The notes: generated by a model from the sequence alone, not told the origin. A stretch of DNA of 20,189 bases from Branchiostoma floridae (GCF_000003815.2 NC_049983.1:28510246-28530434), one strand, 5' to 3'. Numbered from the stretch's first letter, positions 1 through 10,799 are shown. A program made the numbers and translations.

Positions 1-760
1 ATTTTGGTAACACCGGTATCCCTGTTATAGTTGTTTGTACAGAATCTGGCAGCTTGGTTCTGTACCCTTTCAAGTTTATCTTTGTCTTTCTTTCTATACG
101 GGTCCCATACTGTAGCGGCATATTCAAGGGGCATTCCACTCCAGAAGGGAACTCACATAACAAGAAGAGATTTCTTAGCGTACCTGAAATTAGTTTTATA
201 ACCTTACCTAAACGTTTTGCATTGTATTCAGCCATAGGATTAATTCAATTAGAGGGTACTTGGGGAGTTTAGTAGAAGAGTGAATGCTTTTGAGCCTGTT
301 ATAGTTGTTTGTACAGAATCGGGCAGCTTGCTTCTGTACCCTTTCAAGTTTATTTTTTATCTTTGTCTTTCTTTGTATACGGGTACCATACTGTAGCGGC
401 ATATTCAAGGTTAGGTCTTACTAGTGACGTGTATGCAAGTGATTTTACCCTGGTTGGGCATGCCCACAAGTTGCGTTTGATCACTCCCAATGCCTGTTTA
501 GCCTTGGTTGCTATTTTGTTAACATGGACACCCCACTTCAGCCCAGTTGTTAATGTAACACCCAGGTATGGTGGGTTTTTGTGGTTGCTAATGTCTGACC
601 ACAAAACTGGTAAGGGGACACATTTGGTGTTCGTTTGTTCGTTATGTGCATGATATAGCACTTATCAGGATTGAACTGTATAAGCCATTTCCTTTGCCAT
701 TCTTCCAGGGTGTTCGGGTCTTTTTGAAGAACTTGTGAATCATTCTGTTTGGATACCTCT
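1..760 (-). mobile_element. Decayed non-LTR retrotransposon (LINE) reverse transcriptase C-terminal fragments
   Basis: Read on the minus strand from about 755, broken frames give LEEWQRKW, QFNPDKCYIMH, PYLGVTLTTGLKWGVHVN, KRNLWACP, YTSLVRPNLEYAATVW and KLERVQKQAARFCTNNYNR. This is the thumb/C-terminal region after the catalytic DD of LINE reverse transcriptases (CR1/L2/jockey-like). Frames shift near 600 and 350-400. The last about 120 bp (298-420) recur at 1-124, separated by 173 unrelated bases, so the copy is internally duplicated or nested. The catalytic domain is absent and the element inactive. Its 3' end lies left of the window. Confidence 0.85.
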
Positions 761-904
761 ATATATAATCTAAAAAATGTATAGGTAAACTAGCATGTAT
801 ACATTTAAACATCGACATGACACATTCCTGCCACGGTATGTGTGATTCTACACACTTGTTGCTATAATAATACCCCTCTCCCCAATACATTCTACAAGTC
901 AACC

Positions 905-1010
905 TTTTACACATGTGTACGTGCGTGCATGTGCATGTATGTATGTATTTGTGTTAATTTGGGTGTGTGCGTACGCGTATCTGTGACATTGTGTGTGTGT
1001 ATATGAGTAA
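905..1010. repeat. GT-rich alternating purine-pyrimidine tract
   Basis: Imperfect tgtatgta/tgtgtg runs, including 'gtgtgtgcgtacgcgtat', a possible Z-DNA-prone stretch. Confidence 0.75.
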
Positions 1011-1632
1011 AAATGTGTAAATTAAGTATATAAGCAACTCTTCAAGCCAGGACGCATGTTCTAATATTGACGTTGCAAAAGTTTGTCGGAGAGAAAAGTG
1101 AAAAGTGGAAAAGTGCATCTGACAGAGAAAAGTGGATCTGACATGCGCAAATCCTCAAGGTTAGCACTCCAAGCGTTGGGCACCTGGAGAGACTGAGGGG
1201 CCTTTGTTCTTATGTAGTGACATTACAGGTGATATGTATCCTTGGCCTTATTGACCTAGGTTTGGCCGCTTTGATTGTTCTCTGTGCTATCTATAGATGG
1301 GTGTGGGCTTGATGATTGACGTGTCTTCTTGAAAATAAGCACCTCACCTTTGTTCTTATAAAGTGACATTCGTTCAGAGATCTTTATCACCAGACGCAAC
1401 GATTTCACCATAGATGGTCACACCTAGGCTTTACTTGTTTTTAATTGGGCAACACGAGGCCAAGTCAAGCCAATTGCATGGATTTCATCAAATGGTAGCT
1501 GAATGTGAAGGACTGAGATCTTTCCTGATTTTAAACATGCTTCACCAGCAAGGATCGTCTTTTCTCACGCGTGCACGACTTTCCCAAGAGCGCTCTCAGC
1601 TTGTAACCGTAAGACGATTGTGATCAGGCTAT

Positions 1633-1727
1633 AAGTTGGGTACGGTTCATCGTACCATCCAACTTCTATCGGGGCTCCTTGCATTCTGTGCCCTAAAACA
1701 ATCGGTGCAGCGAGGGCAAGGAGCCCC
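1633..1727. other. Two adjacent hairpins
   Basis: Hairpin 1 (1633-1665): aagttgg and tacg pair with cgta and ccaactt. Hairpin 2 (1671-1727): ggggctccttgc (1671-1682) pairs perfectly with gcaaggagcccc (1716-1727) across a 33-nt loop. No terminator U-tract or tRNA signature is present. A small-RNA precursor or decayed element end is possible. Confidence 0.6.
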
Positions 1728-2140
1728 GGTGGAAATCGGGTGGAACCAAGGTTAGCCCTACACTACATCAGCATAAAGATGCGACTTGAACAGATTTTAA
1801 AGCGTTCTGTAAACGAGCCAGGCATTGCCTTTTAATACCAGGTATTTAAGTATACAAACAGTACACTCTTTTATTGTGTCCGGGGTAATGAAGATCAAAA
1901 GATTGGCTCCTTCATCTTAATGTCTGTTAAGTCTGTTATCAGTGACCTGTACTTAGCCCGTCTAGGCATGAATGTACAATAAAAGTCTTTCATCCAATCA
2001 TTTATCGTTGGTTTGTGTTGAAACGTCGATGTCATGGCAACTCTAACGTAATTCTAAGGGTCCTATTTCTAAGCCACAAAGAATGACAGTGACGGCAACC
2101 AGACTTCTCTGGTATTAGCCCCAGGCCCCGGGTAAATGCA

Positions 2141-2780
2141 GGCCCCAATGTTCTATACGAATGCTCGGTGAGCTGAAAACCAGGTTCATGCAGGCCCGAA
2201 TATTCCACAGGCCCCAGGTACATGCAGGCCCGAATATTCCACAGGCCCCAGGTACATGCGGGCCCGAATGTTCCACAGGACCCAGGTACATGCAGGCCCG
2301 AATATTCCACAGGCCCCAGGTACATGCGGGCCCGAATGTTCCACAGGACCCAGGTACATGCAGGCCCGAATATTCCACAGGCCCCAGGTACATGCGGGCC
2401 CGAATGTTCCACAGGACCCAGGTACATGCGGGCCCGAATATTCCACAGGCCCCAGGTACATGCGGGCCCGAATGTTCCACAGGACCCAGGTACATGCAGG
2501 CCCGAATATTCCACAGGCCCCAGGTACATGCGGGCCCGAATGTTCCACAGGACCCAGGTACATGCAGGCCCGAATATTCCACAGGCCCCAGGTACATGCG
2601 GGCCCGAATGTTCCACAGGACCCAGGTACATGCGGGCCCGAATATTCCACAGGCCCCAGGTACATGCGGGCCCGAATGTTCCACAGGACCCAGGTACATG
2701 CAGGCCCGAATATTCCACAGGCCACAGGTACATGCGGGTCCCAATGTTCTATACGAATGCTCGGTGAGCTGAACACCAGG
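2141..2780. repeat. 44-bp direct repeats flanking the minisatellite
   Basis: 2141-2184 and 2737-2780 are nearly identical (about two mismatches), sharing 'ttctatacgaatgctcggtg'. They look like degenerate or ancestral units bounding the array and may mark its expansion limits. Confidence 0.9.
2187..2730. repeat. 34-bp minisatellite, 16 copies, with 204-bp higher-order period
   Basis: Sixteen exact-length units run from 2187 to 2730. They fall in two types: A (gaatattccacaggcccc) and B (gaatgttccacaggaccc), plus A' where A carries gcgggccc. The order is A A B A B A B A' B A B A B A' B A, so units 4-9 and 10-15 are the same six-unit block. Each unit contains gggccc or ggccc and, in type A, the 8-bp palindrome gaatattc. 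The unit has no stop codon in the frames affected, which creates long but meaningless frames on both strands. Confidence 0.97.
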
Positions 2781-2789
2781 TGTGCTGAA

Positions 2790-3539
2790 CAACAACGTGC
2801 TCTAAACCAGCTCCCAGTCCTCGCCCCCTGACCAGGAGAGAAAGTCTCTATCATTTGTACCTTTCGAGTGAAGTATTTTTCCTTTAACCACCGAGATAGG
2901 CCAAAGCAATGCACATGCAGATAAACTTCACATGCGTTTAATCAAATGCGAGTACCAAACACGAAATAAGTCAGTAATAAAGAAATCATTTTCCTCAACC
3001 ACAGAAACGTGTGTGATGAAAGCTTAAATCTGGACAAATTTACTTTTCAACTTTAAAGCCATTCTATCACCTAACCAAGCCTTCTAGCCATCCCCCGGGG
3101 TTCCAGACGGGGAGTCCTCGGCAGGGTGAGCTTCTATCCCCGCCGGCCAGCTAAGCTCATCCCGGTGATTTCGCCTGACTGAATCCAATCAAGAGAGCCT
3201 TCGGGGTTTAGGCGGGGCTAGCCAAAATTTCCTCGGAGCATGTTACTGCTCGTGCCGAAGAGCTGGCTTGTGTGGGCCCTTGTAACGATCTGGATTCCCA
3301 GTAACTTCACTGTAACGTCATTCATCTTGTAAGTTCGGAAAAATCCCTTTCTACTAATCTGCGAGATTGGTCAAAGGTTGGTCTGGTTGTTGCTATTAGG
3401 GCTTGATTTGATATATTAAGTATGGAAAGGCTTAACTAAAAATCAGTTAATACTCTTCAGATAGTGTCGATTTTTGATGTTTTTCACAACATCCCTGGAC
3501 CTTGCTACATGTTATATTTCTTTGAACTAATTCATGACA
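2790..3539. other. No gene seen; GC-rich patch at 3080-3290
   Basis: A C+G-rich block (including 'cccccggggttccagacggg') contrasts with AT-rich surroundings and contains a tgagctt/aagctca inverted repeat. It may be a fragment of another repeat. No splice-bounded frame was recognised. Confidence 0.5.
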
Positions 3540-4090
3540 ACCTCAAATCGGTGTGCAGGCCGCTTTTCAGTGAGGTCTTAAGGAAACAGGTAAGGGTACG
3601 GGTCAATTTTTCACACAATACAAATAGCGGCCCAACAGGCCACCGACGCGACGATCTCACAGTTTGGAGAAGATAAATTCTTTGAAAATTTTGAAAGGAG
3701 ATTAAATCCCGTTTATAAACAACGTTCTTCAATATTAGGCAATAAGGTAAATATAGTAGAAAGATAGTAAATGGTTAGACCAAATAGGTTAAATGGTATT
3801 ATTTGACATATCATGAACATTCGAACACAGGCCGATTCAAAGCCAATCCACAGAATGTACCATACACATCCGTATTGAAAAGACGTGCTCCGGGCAAGAA
3901 CAAGTAAGCAGTCCACACACAGAGGTATCAAGTGACCCTTTCCAAAATGGTCGTGTCTAGAAGAAAATCTCCAGCCAGGTTAGGGCTGTATAATGTACCA
4001 AGTGAAGGTTTGATGTAAGATTTCCCCTTCAGGGAACTGGAGAATAGAACAGCTACATCACACATAAAACAAGGGACAAACGCTTAAACC
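3540..4090. repeat. Dispersed repeat of unknown class, copy A
   Basis: From about 3694 to 4087 this matches 6402-6794 with high identity, including 'tccgtattgaaaagacgtgc' and 'tggtcgtgtctagaagaaaa'. Weaker similarity extends left to about 3540 ('gatctcacagtttggag'). No open frame is conserved between copies and no terminal repeats are recognised, so it is probably a non-autonomous element. Confidence 0.85.
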
Positions 4091-4776
4091 GGTAGACATC
4101 TATTTATGTTTCCTGTGTCAGCAACAATTCGAAATGATTTTAAACCATGTAATCTTTTACCAATTTAGCCTGGTGATAGAATCAATCTGTGTACTCCTGA
4201 TCTGCTGTACTCCTGTTCCTAGAGTTAAAAGACTTGGGTGGCGAGAACTTAAAGTTGGGTCTTTTGTTTAGCCAAGTGGTTATTGCGGTAATCCGAACAC
4301 AAGCGACACTTTTAAAGACTGCCAATCATCCATTACATTATCTAGATTGAGCATTATTTAGGCAAGGATGGGCAGGTACGACCTAACTCCGATACACGCC
4401 AAGAAGGAATATCCCTAGCATTTGTGATGGAACTTTGTTTTCCGTTGTCAACAATGAGTCATGAATATAAACATACATACATGCAAACGTAATGGATTCA
4501 TATGTACCAAAATTGCAGAAAGCAAAACTAGTGGACTAATAACCTTAATCACAGGAACATGTGTGAAATCCAGAAGAAAGCAGAACTACCAATATATAAC
4601 GTTAGTAAATAATCAAAACAACAGTTCTTTATACGTCTTTTGTCCTAAAGCAATCATGATAATTATTACCCTATAGCTAAATCAAAGCAAATCTATTCTA
4701 ATAATACATTGAAAGATATCAGTTTTCTTACTCTTAGTTATCTCAAAAAAATGAGAGTGATGCACTGTAATGTACT

Positions 4777-4832
4777 TAGTGTGTATGAGTGTGTGTGCGT
4801 GTTTGGTGTTTGAGCGTGTGTCTGTGTGAGTT
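4777..4832. repeat. GT-rich low-complexity tract
   Basis: 'gtgtgtatgagtgtgtgtgc' followed by further TG-rich sequence. Confidence 0.75.
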
Positions 4833-5679
4833 GCTGTTATTCGCCGTAAACAATGCATTTGCTAAATATTGAAACGTGCTGGCTGGATCTGTCACCGAAT
4901 ATTGATTATCGGAGGCCTTAGATTGGTCGCGAGGCAAAGTGTCTCAAACAAGACGATCCGTGCAAAGAGCAAAGTTTGGAAGATAGTTCTGTCCGTGTGA
5001 TTCATTCATGTAATTAACAATCGGCACGATTCATTGGAACTAAGGTGGGTATACCAGGTAAATGTGCTGGTGTGACATCCTGTCGCGGTGGCTCGAGGAA
5101 ACGCCAGAGGGAACTTGCGTTTGATTGACAGAATGCTCTCCTAGACAAAGACGTTAGGCCGACCGCGGTGGTCCTGTCGTGCCTGCCTGACGCGCGACAT
5201 AATTATCTACAGCATTTCATCATCAAAGACAACGCGCCCCGACGCGATCGTGGGAACTCTGGTGACTGGCACGTACGCGTTGGTGTTAACAACGGCAAAG
5301 TTTCGGGAAGCGATCTCATTCGCAATGACTGGCACGAAAGCATTAGCAAACGGCTGGGCCTGGCCTTGTGTTACTGAAGATTCCATTCAAATAATTCAAA
5401 ACTGTCCCTTTTGAACTTCGTTAAGTGATTACAGAGTTCAGAATTAGCAGTCATTCTATGGTAAAGTCTCTTCGCTCATGACCTCAATCAGTAAACATGA
5501 CTGAAGAGGCAGCCCAACTGTCTTCAATATTAATATAGACATGAAAAAGGGTTGGCGCATTTAACCTGCCATGACCCTTTTAAGACTAAAATTCACCTGT
5601 TTAATGGGCCGGATGGGTGTAGCCAAGATTGATAATTGGTCCCTTCTTCAGGGTCAAGTGTCACGCATTAGTCAATCGT

Positions 5680-5703
5680 TGTTTGTTTGTTTGTTTGTTT
5701 ATT
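5680..5703. repeat. (GTTT)n microsatellite
   Basis: About five copies of gttt/tttg, followed by 'attattcc'. Confidence 0.85.
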
Positions 5704-5969
5704 ATTCCTTGTTGTGGCTCGGAAACAATGGGACGCCTCATGCAACATAAACAACAAGTGCTGATGTGCGGGAATGCGAGATCTGTAATAAAAGTCTCAA
5801 GCCGTTCATTTCATTAACAGTTCAAACCTTGGTTCAAATGCCGATTCTTTAGTTACTTAGCTCTTGAAGCAAGGGGGATTAAGAATTTACCTCATAAGAA
5901 AGAAGGAATTGTCAGAGTCGCACAAGAAATCCTGACTTGTTGCTCTAGGTGTCGTCTTTTGATACGACG

Positions 5970-6798
5970 TAAATAACGTGTCCTTGAAAAGGTCAGTCAT
6001 ACTTAATTTGGTGTTTCCCCAACAGTATGTCCCTCTTTAATCTCATTGCATAGAACCTCAAAACGACGTGTCAAACCTGGCACACCTTTGTTACAGTCAC
6101 TTTTTTTCTTAAACCAGTTTCCAAAATTCCTTGAGGATCCCTCTGTGCCACAAATGTTCACATGACACCAGTGGCAGTTCGACAGGCCTCCAACCGATCT
6201 CACAGTTTGGAGGCGGTAAAATGTCTGCTGCGATCTATTCATGCGTGAAAAGGTCACGGAGTTAACCGACCTGTCGGCAGCTGTTTGCGTGGCGATAATG
6301 TTCGATCAAATGGAAACTCGCTCGTTAATTATAACAGATTTGTTTTCTAACCAGCGAAATATCAGCAAGGAACATTTTATACATAGAAGTTCGCCTTTGG
6401 AAGGTATTTCGATCCCGTTTTTAAACAATGTTCTTCAATATCAGACAATAACAGGTAAATATAGTAGAACAGAAGTAAATGGTTAGGCCAGATCAGCTAA
6501 ATGTTGTTTATCATTTCACATCTCATGAACATTCGAACACAGGCTGTTTAAAAGCTCATCCACAGAATATACCAAACACATCCGTATTGAAAAGACGTGC
6601 TCCGGGCAAGAACAAGTAAGCAGTCCACACACAGAGGTATCAAGTGACCTTTTCCAAAATGGTCGTGTCTAGAAGAAAATCTCCAGCCAGGTTAGGGCTG
6701 TATAATGTACCAAGTGAAGGTTTGATGTAAGATTTCCCCTTCAGGGAACTAGAATAGAACAGCTACATCACACATAAACCAAGGGACTAACGCTCAAA
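5970..6798. repeat. Dispersed repeat of unknown class, copy B (longest)
   Basis: The right part (6402-6794) pairs with copy A. The left part (5970-6306) pairs with 13357-13650, sharing 'ttggtgtttccccaa', 'cacagtttggag'-like and 'ggcagctgtt'. It carries about 110 extra bases (6290-6400) missing from copy A. It is non-coding. Confidence 0.82.
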
Positions 6799-7287
6799 CT
6801 TTAACCCATTAGATATGCTATACATCAGTCAACTTCTGTTGTAGTACTGATGAATCAAAAAAGACATTCCGATCCAGCCTCCACATTTATAGAACCAATT
6901 GTAAAGAACTGTAACACGCACCATTGTTGTTCTCTGCTCTCTTGGAGCAAGTTTTCTGTCCAAGTCACCAGGCGTATTCTTATTAAAGTCGGACATGACC
7001 GCCACACGTCACCCATAATCCATGCATCGCTTGTCGTCCAGAGCACATGGTAAATCTCTAACTGACGAAGTAAATAACCTATCCATAGTCAACACTTCAC
7101 AAGTTGCCAAAAACATTGATCAGTTAGAAGGAACATGGCGGCAAATGACCTTCTATAAAACCTTAAGATGTAAAACCGGTTGTACACAAGGTCGCTTATC
7201 GTGCAGGTACATTGATGACATCTAGCGGTCCCACTGTACCACTACATGTGCTACCAAATGACTCATTGACAACTTGTGCAGAACAAC

Positions 7288-8145
7288 GTCTGTATCTGTA
7301 TCTGTATCTACATGTAAATAGCCGGTAAAACCGCCGTTCAGCGTAACACACCAGCTTGGCAGGCACGCGGCGCGGCAGCAGTTGGTTATGTTACAACGAA
7401 CGACCCGTCTCACCTAACTTTTGCACATCGATATCTATCTGCAAGTGTTCTTTAAAACTAGCAAAAGAAGATGCCCCTACTGTACTTGGTGATAACACAT
7501 TCCACTCTACGATGGTTCTGGGAAAGTACGTATTTTTGAACACATCAACCCTAGGTTGGTAACTCTGGTACTTGAAGTCATTTCTTTGTTCAGCCGGTAT
7601 TAGATACTTATCAGTCGGTACGTCCACCAGTTTATTGGTCATTTTGTACATCATGCAAAGTCTGGACATTTTCCTTCTGTCTTCAAGTGACTTCCACTGC
7701 AAATCTGTTTTTATTTTGGTAACACTAGAATCCCTGTTGTAGTTGTTTGTACAGATTTGGGCAGCTTGGTTCTGTAAGCTTCCAAGTTTATCTTTGTCTT
7801 TCTTTGTATACGGGTTCCATACTGTAGCGGTATATTCAAGGTTATATCTTACCAGTGACGTGTATGCAAGTCATTTTACAAAGATTGGGCATGCCCACAA
7901 GTTGCGTTTGATCACTCAAAATGTCTGTTTAGCCTTGGTTGCTATTCTATTAACATGGACACCCCACTTAAGCCCAGTTGTTAACGTAACACCTAGGTAT
8001 GGTTGGGTTTTTAATGTCTGACCACAAAACTGGTAATGAGACACATTTGGTGTGCGTTTGTTCGTCATGTGTATGATATAGCACTTATCAGGATTGAACT
8101 GCATAAGCCATTTCCTTTGCCATTCTTCCAGGGTGTTCAGACGTA
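7288..8145 (-). mobile_element. 5'-truncated LINE 3' end with (GATACA)n-type tail
   Basis: On the minus strand, from 8145 to the stop at 7391, this is the same family as the fragment at the left edge: QFNPDKCYIIHMTNKRTPN, YLGVTLTTGLKW, then stops at about 7918 and 7878, then NLEYTATVWNPYTKKDKDK and LEDRRKMSRLCMMYKMTNK to the C-terminus. A 3' UTR follows and ends in about three copies of a 6-bp GATACA-type repeat (7288-7308). Microsatellite tails instead of poly(A) fit CR1/L2-like elements. At least two stop codons interrupt the frame. The 8145 breakpoint lies a few codons from LEEWQRKW. Confidence 0.88.
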
Positions 8146-8299
8146 AGGGTGCGAAATAGACTCCTGGTGGATTAACTTTCTGGAAATACTTTGATACCCA
8201 GTAACATGATGAGTATAAACGTTGGTATAAAACTTATATTTACAGGCAGATAATGCAGTCTTCTACCATATCTATGAGACAACAATAAATGTTTGAGTA

Positions 8300-8760
8300 A
8301 ATGGTAAATGTGGGAACTAGAGATCCCCCACACATCATAAGAACCGTGGCAGCACAAGGAGAGAAACTGAAACAAGACACTGAACCATCACTGCAGTTCC
8401 AACGACGATTCCACACCGCTTTTACCCTGTACAAGCTCCTCAATGGACGCTGCCCTCCACATCTTCAAACCCTGGTGACCAGAATCCGGGCTGCCACTGA
8501 GTCACATTACTCCCTCAGGAACAGCGACCACCTGACATCTGAACTCATTAAGTCCACCAGAGACCAGAGAATATTCTTCTACAGAGCAACATCACCCTGG
8601 AACACCCTCCTTACTTCTACTCGCACTGTCACAACTGCTGCTTCCTCCAAAAGAAAACTCCGCCTTTAATAGAAAACTCTGGGAATGTCTTAAGGGGACC
8701 CTTACAGGTGTATACAGTGACCCAGCATGACCTCTCGCTGTATATGTTGTTGTTGATAAA
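8300..8760 (+). mobile_element. C-terminal fragment and 3' UTR of a second LINE family
   Basis: The plus-strand frame to TAA at 8669 ends FHTAFTLYKLLNGRCPPHL ... HYSLRNSDHL ... FFYRATSPWNTLL. This is the conserved post-RT tail of many non-LTR reverse transcriptases ('YK-x-L-x-G-x-x-P-x-Y/H-L ... LRN ... F-x-x-R/A-x-x-x-WN-x-L'). Homology is convincing from about 8395; the earlier part is not recognised. A 3' UTR-like stretch with 'ttgttgttgataaatactg' follows; the end is not clear. It sits head-to-head beside the minus-strand LINE remnant ending at 8145. Confidence 0.8.
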
Positions 8761-9840
8761 TACTGTTGTAGAGTCTATTGTAGATACTATGACTACTTAG
8801 TGCTATGAGACTCCAGCGGACGAGAAGGTGGAGAACTAATTACACACCCCTCCTTCACCATAAAAAGTCATGTGCAGGTCAGGCAAACAGGCAAATAGCC
8901 TGTCTGTCTCCTCATCTGTCAAATCGACAGGAGAAAAAAACAACAACAAAAAAAAAACTATGACTACTATATTACATCATGTTCTTTTTATGTACTTGAT
9001 AATTATCCTGTCCTTGTCAAATTCCATTTGTAACCGTCCTTGTCTGCCAGCAGGGCTAGACCTGTGTAAAACCCACAGGCTGGTTGGGCAGCTCTGGCTG
9101 TGCGTACTGAACAGCCAGAACCTATAAATAGATAAATGAAGAGACTGACCTACGTCATCTGCTCATCTGCATGCTGTGTCAAAGAGTCTTAAATCCAGCC
9201 TTAGTATTCTGCAATGCAACTGCGGGCAGTGAATTACTTGAATTTCATCCTATGAAGAACTTTATTCCGTAAGTTTAGAACTTTTCTATTTCCATGGCGT
9301 GGCACATAACATGAACATATGTTCTCGGTTATGGTGGGTCTATATATATGTAGGTCAACAGCAAGTAACTCGAGAAATTGTAGATGGAACTTTGTGATTT
9401 TTGGTAGGTGTGTAGCGGTTGTGAAAAGGAAGGCCAAGTTTGAAATTTTTTCACCTGACGTTTTCCTACGGCACTGCAGCGAGCTTTGTAATTTTATGCG
9501 CCTGTTTGTGGACAGCATAACTCGTTATCAGAGAATTGTGAATGGCTAACCTGTGAAGTTACAACACTAGCAAATAATCTACCAATAATGACATTGTAAT
9601 GTAGGTAGTAGACATTGGAGTCCCTCCTGAGCATAGTAGTTTGGAAAAGTGCAGTGCGATATCGCCATGTTCTCTAACGTTCTTTTTCAATTCTTTCTGA
9701 AATTGTGCTTCAAAACATGGTTCTGAACTACTGCTAAGGTTCGCCAGGTGGCGTTCTGTAAATTACACCTGCTGGAAAACCGGTTTCTTACAAAGGTCAT
9801 CTGCCACTAGTGTTGTCAGATGTCACTAGTGACGCTTTTC
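8761..9840. other. No gene seen
   Basis: It contains an A-rich stretch (8932-8957), short inverted repeats and a 12-bp palindrome gaacatatgttc (9311-9322). A stretch around 9370-9460 ('ttgtgatttttggtaggtg') has a repeat-like flavour similar to the intron 1 T-rich repeat, but no second copy in this window confirms it. Confidence 0.5.
9061..9119. other. Two small inverted repeats
   Basis: cctgtg/cacagg (9061-9066, 9074-9079) and tctggctgt/acagccaga (9093-9101, 9111-9119) form consecutive short hairpins in an otherwise unassigned stretch. Confidence 0.55.
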
Positions 9841-10038
9841 TGTTTATATCGTGTGCAGTGACCCTTTGTAAGTTTGTGTTTACATCGTGTGCAGTGACCC
9901 TTTGTAAGTTTGTGTTTACATCGTGTGCAGTGACTCTTTGTAAGTTTGTGTTAATATAGTGTGCAGTGACTCTTTGTAAGTTTGTGTATATATCGTGTGC
10001 AGTGACCTTTGTAATTTTGTGTTTATACTGTGTGCATT
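9841..10038. repeat. 36-bp minisatellite, about 5.5 copies
   Basis: The units start at 9841, 9877, 9913, 9949 and 9985 and decay after 10019. The core 'gtgtgcagtgaccctttgta' is followed by 'agtttgtgttta'. The fifth unit has lost one C. Confidence 0.95.
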
Positions 10039-10783
10039 AACTCGTTTGAAATTCATTGTTGTTGTTTTTAAATCAAGCTTGAGAAGGGCCTTTTCACCTA
10101 GGACGTCTTATCCAATCTGAGATCGACACAGCCAAATGGACCAAACTGCGTATGTGGTAATCACATGGTTCACTATCAGTCTCACTTTTCAAAGTTCAGG
10201 GGTCAAATTGTCAAAGAGGCGTTTTCTCCCTTCATCCAACTGCCAACAATTGTCTAGTTCTGGCGTGTGATCTGGTCTGTCTTTCAACCGTCAAGTTTCT
10301 AGCCTCCTTTGCAGACGTTTGGCGCGGTGTTGTTTATTTTTGGGGAGCGCTGATTCTAAATTTCCAACGAGGGCTAACGTCGACTCTTTGCCAGGAAAAG
10401 AAGTTTTGCCGCACCCAGAAATTCTTTCCCAGCAAAGCAAACCTTTAAGCCCATGTTGAAAATCCCAAACCAGCGCTTCCCAATAAATAAACGCTACAGT
10501 AACTGCTACAGAAGTCTGCACAGGAGGCTACAAGATTCCACCTACTGAATAAGCTTCACTAACAATGATGTGTGTCGGGGCTGCTGTGGAATTAGATTAC
10601 TCGCTTCTCCATATAAGGGAGTTTAGTGTTACATCTGGCTTGTCTGTTGCCATGGTGACCACATCCTCTGTGCTGTTTTTCTGTCTCTGGGGCTGGTTGG
10701 GTCGCAAAGCAGTATGGGTAAGTCTGACGTCTCCGATGTTGGCAGTCGCACAAGAAATATTACAATTATTGGGCGGGCCGACT
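10039..10783. other. No gene seen
   Basis: Short frames on both strands lack motifs or credible splice structure. It ends in a (CT)n run at 10784-10802. Confidence 0.55.
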
Positions 10784-10799
10784 TCTCTCTCTCTCTCTC

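Larger units (their letters stand above)
761..2140. other. No gene seen
   Basis: Besides the GT tract and hairpins, it holds a 24-bp imperfect direct repeat 'cctttgttcttat..agtgacatt' at 1200-1224 and 1348-1371. A 69-codon frame at 1414-1623 has no recognisable motif and is not supported. Confidence 0.6.
4091..5969. other. No gene seen
   Basis: Mostly AT-rich unique-looking sequence. A 69-codon plus frame at 5168-5377 has somewhat even base composition, but no known motif, splice site or start context supports it. Confidence 0.55.

Noticed and set aside
1633-1727. Hairpins considered as a tRNA or a bacterial-type terminator
   Set aside because: No D-, anticodon- or T-arm pattern, no box A/B and no U-tract, and the window is clearly eukaryotic.
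2187-2730. 34-bp array considered as a CRISPR array
   Set aside because: The repeats are contiguous, with no unique spacers, and the genome context is animal.
2032-2914. Overlapping 181-242-codon frames on both strands
   Set aside because: They all lie on the 34-bp minisatellite. The unit has no stops and shifts frame every copy, so the frames are a by-product of the repeat.
5168-5377. 69-codon plus frame with even composition
   Set aside because: It is too short to judge, has no homology I recognise and no neighbouring exon structure.
7743-8021. Plus-strand 92-codon frame resembling one at 309-653
   Set aside because: It is the antisense of the LINE reverse transcriptase remnant, so similarity between the two reflects the shared transposon.
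9319-9549. 76-codon plus frame at 9319
   Set aside because: It has no recognisable motif and overlaps a repeat-like T-rich stretch; no splice sites or composition support it.
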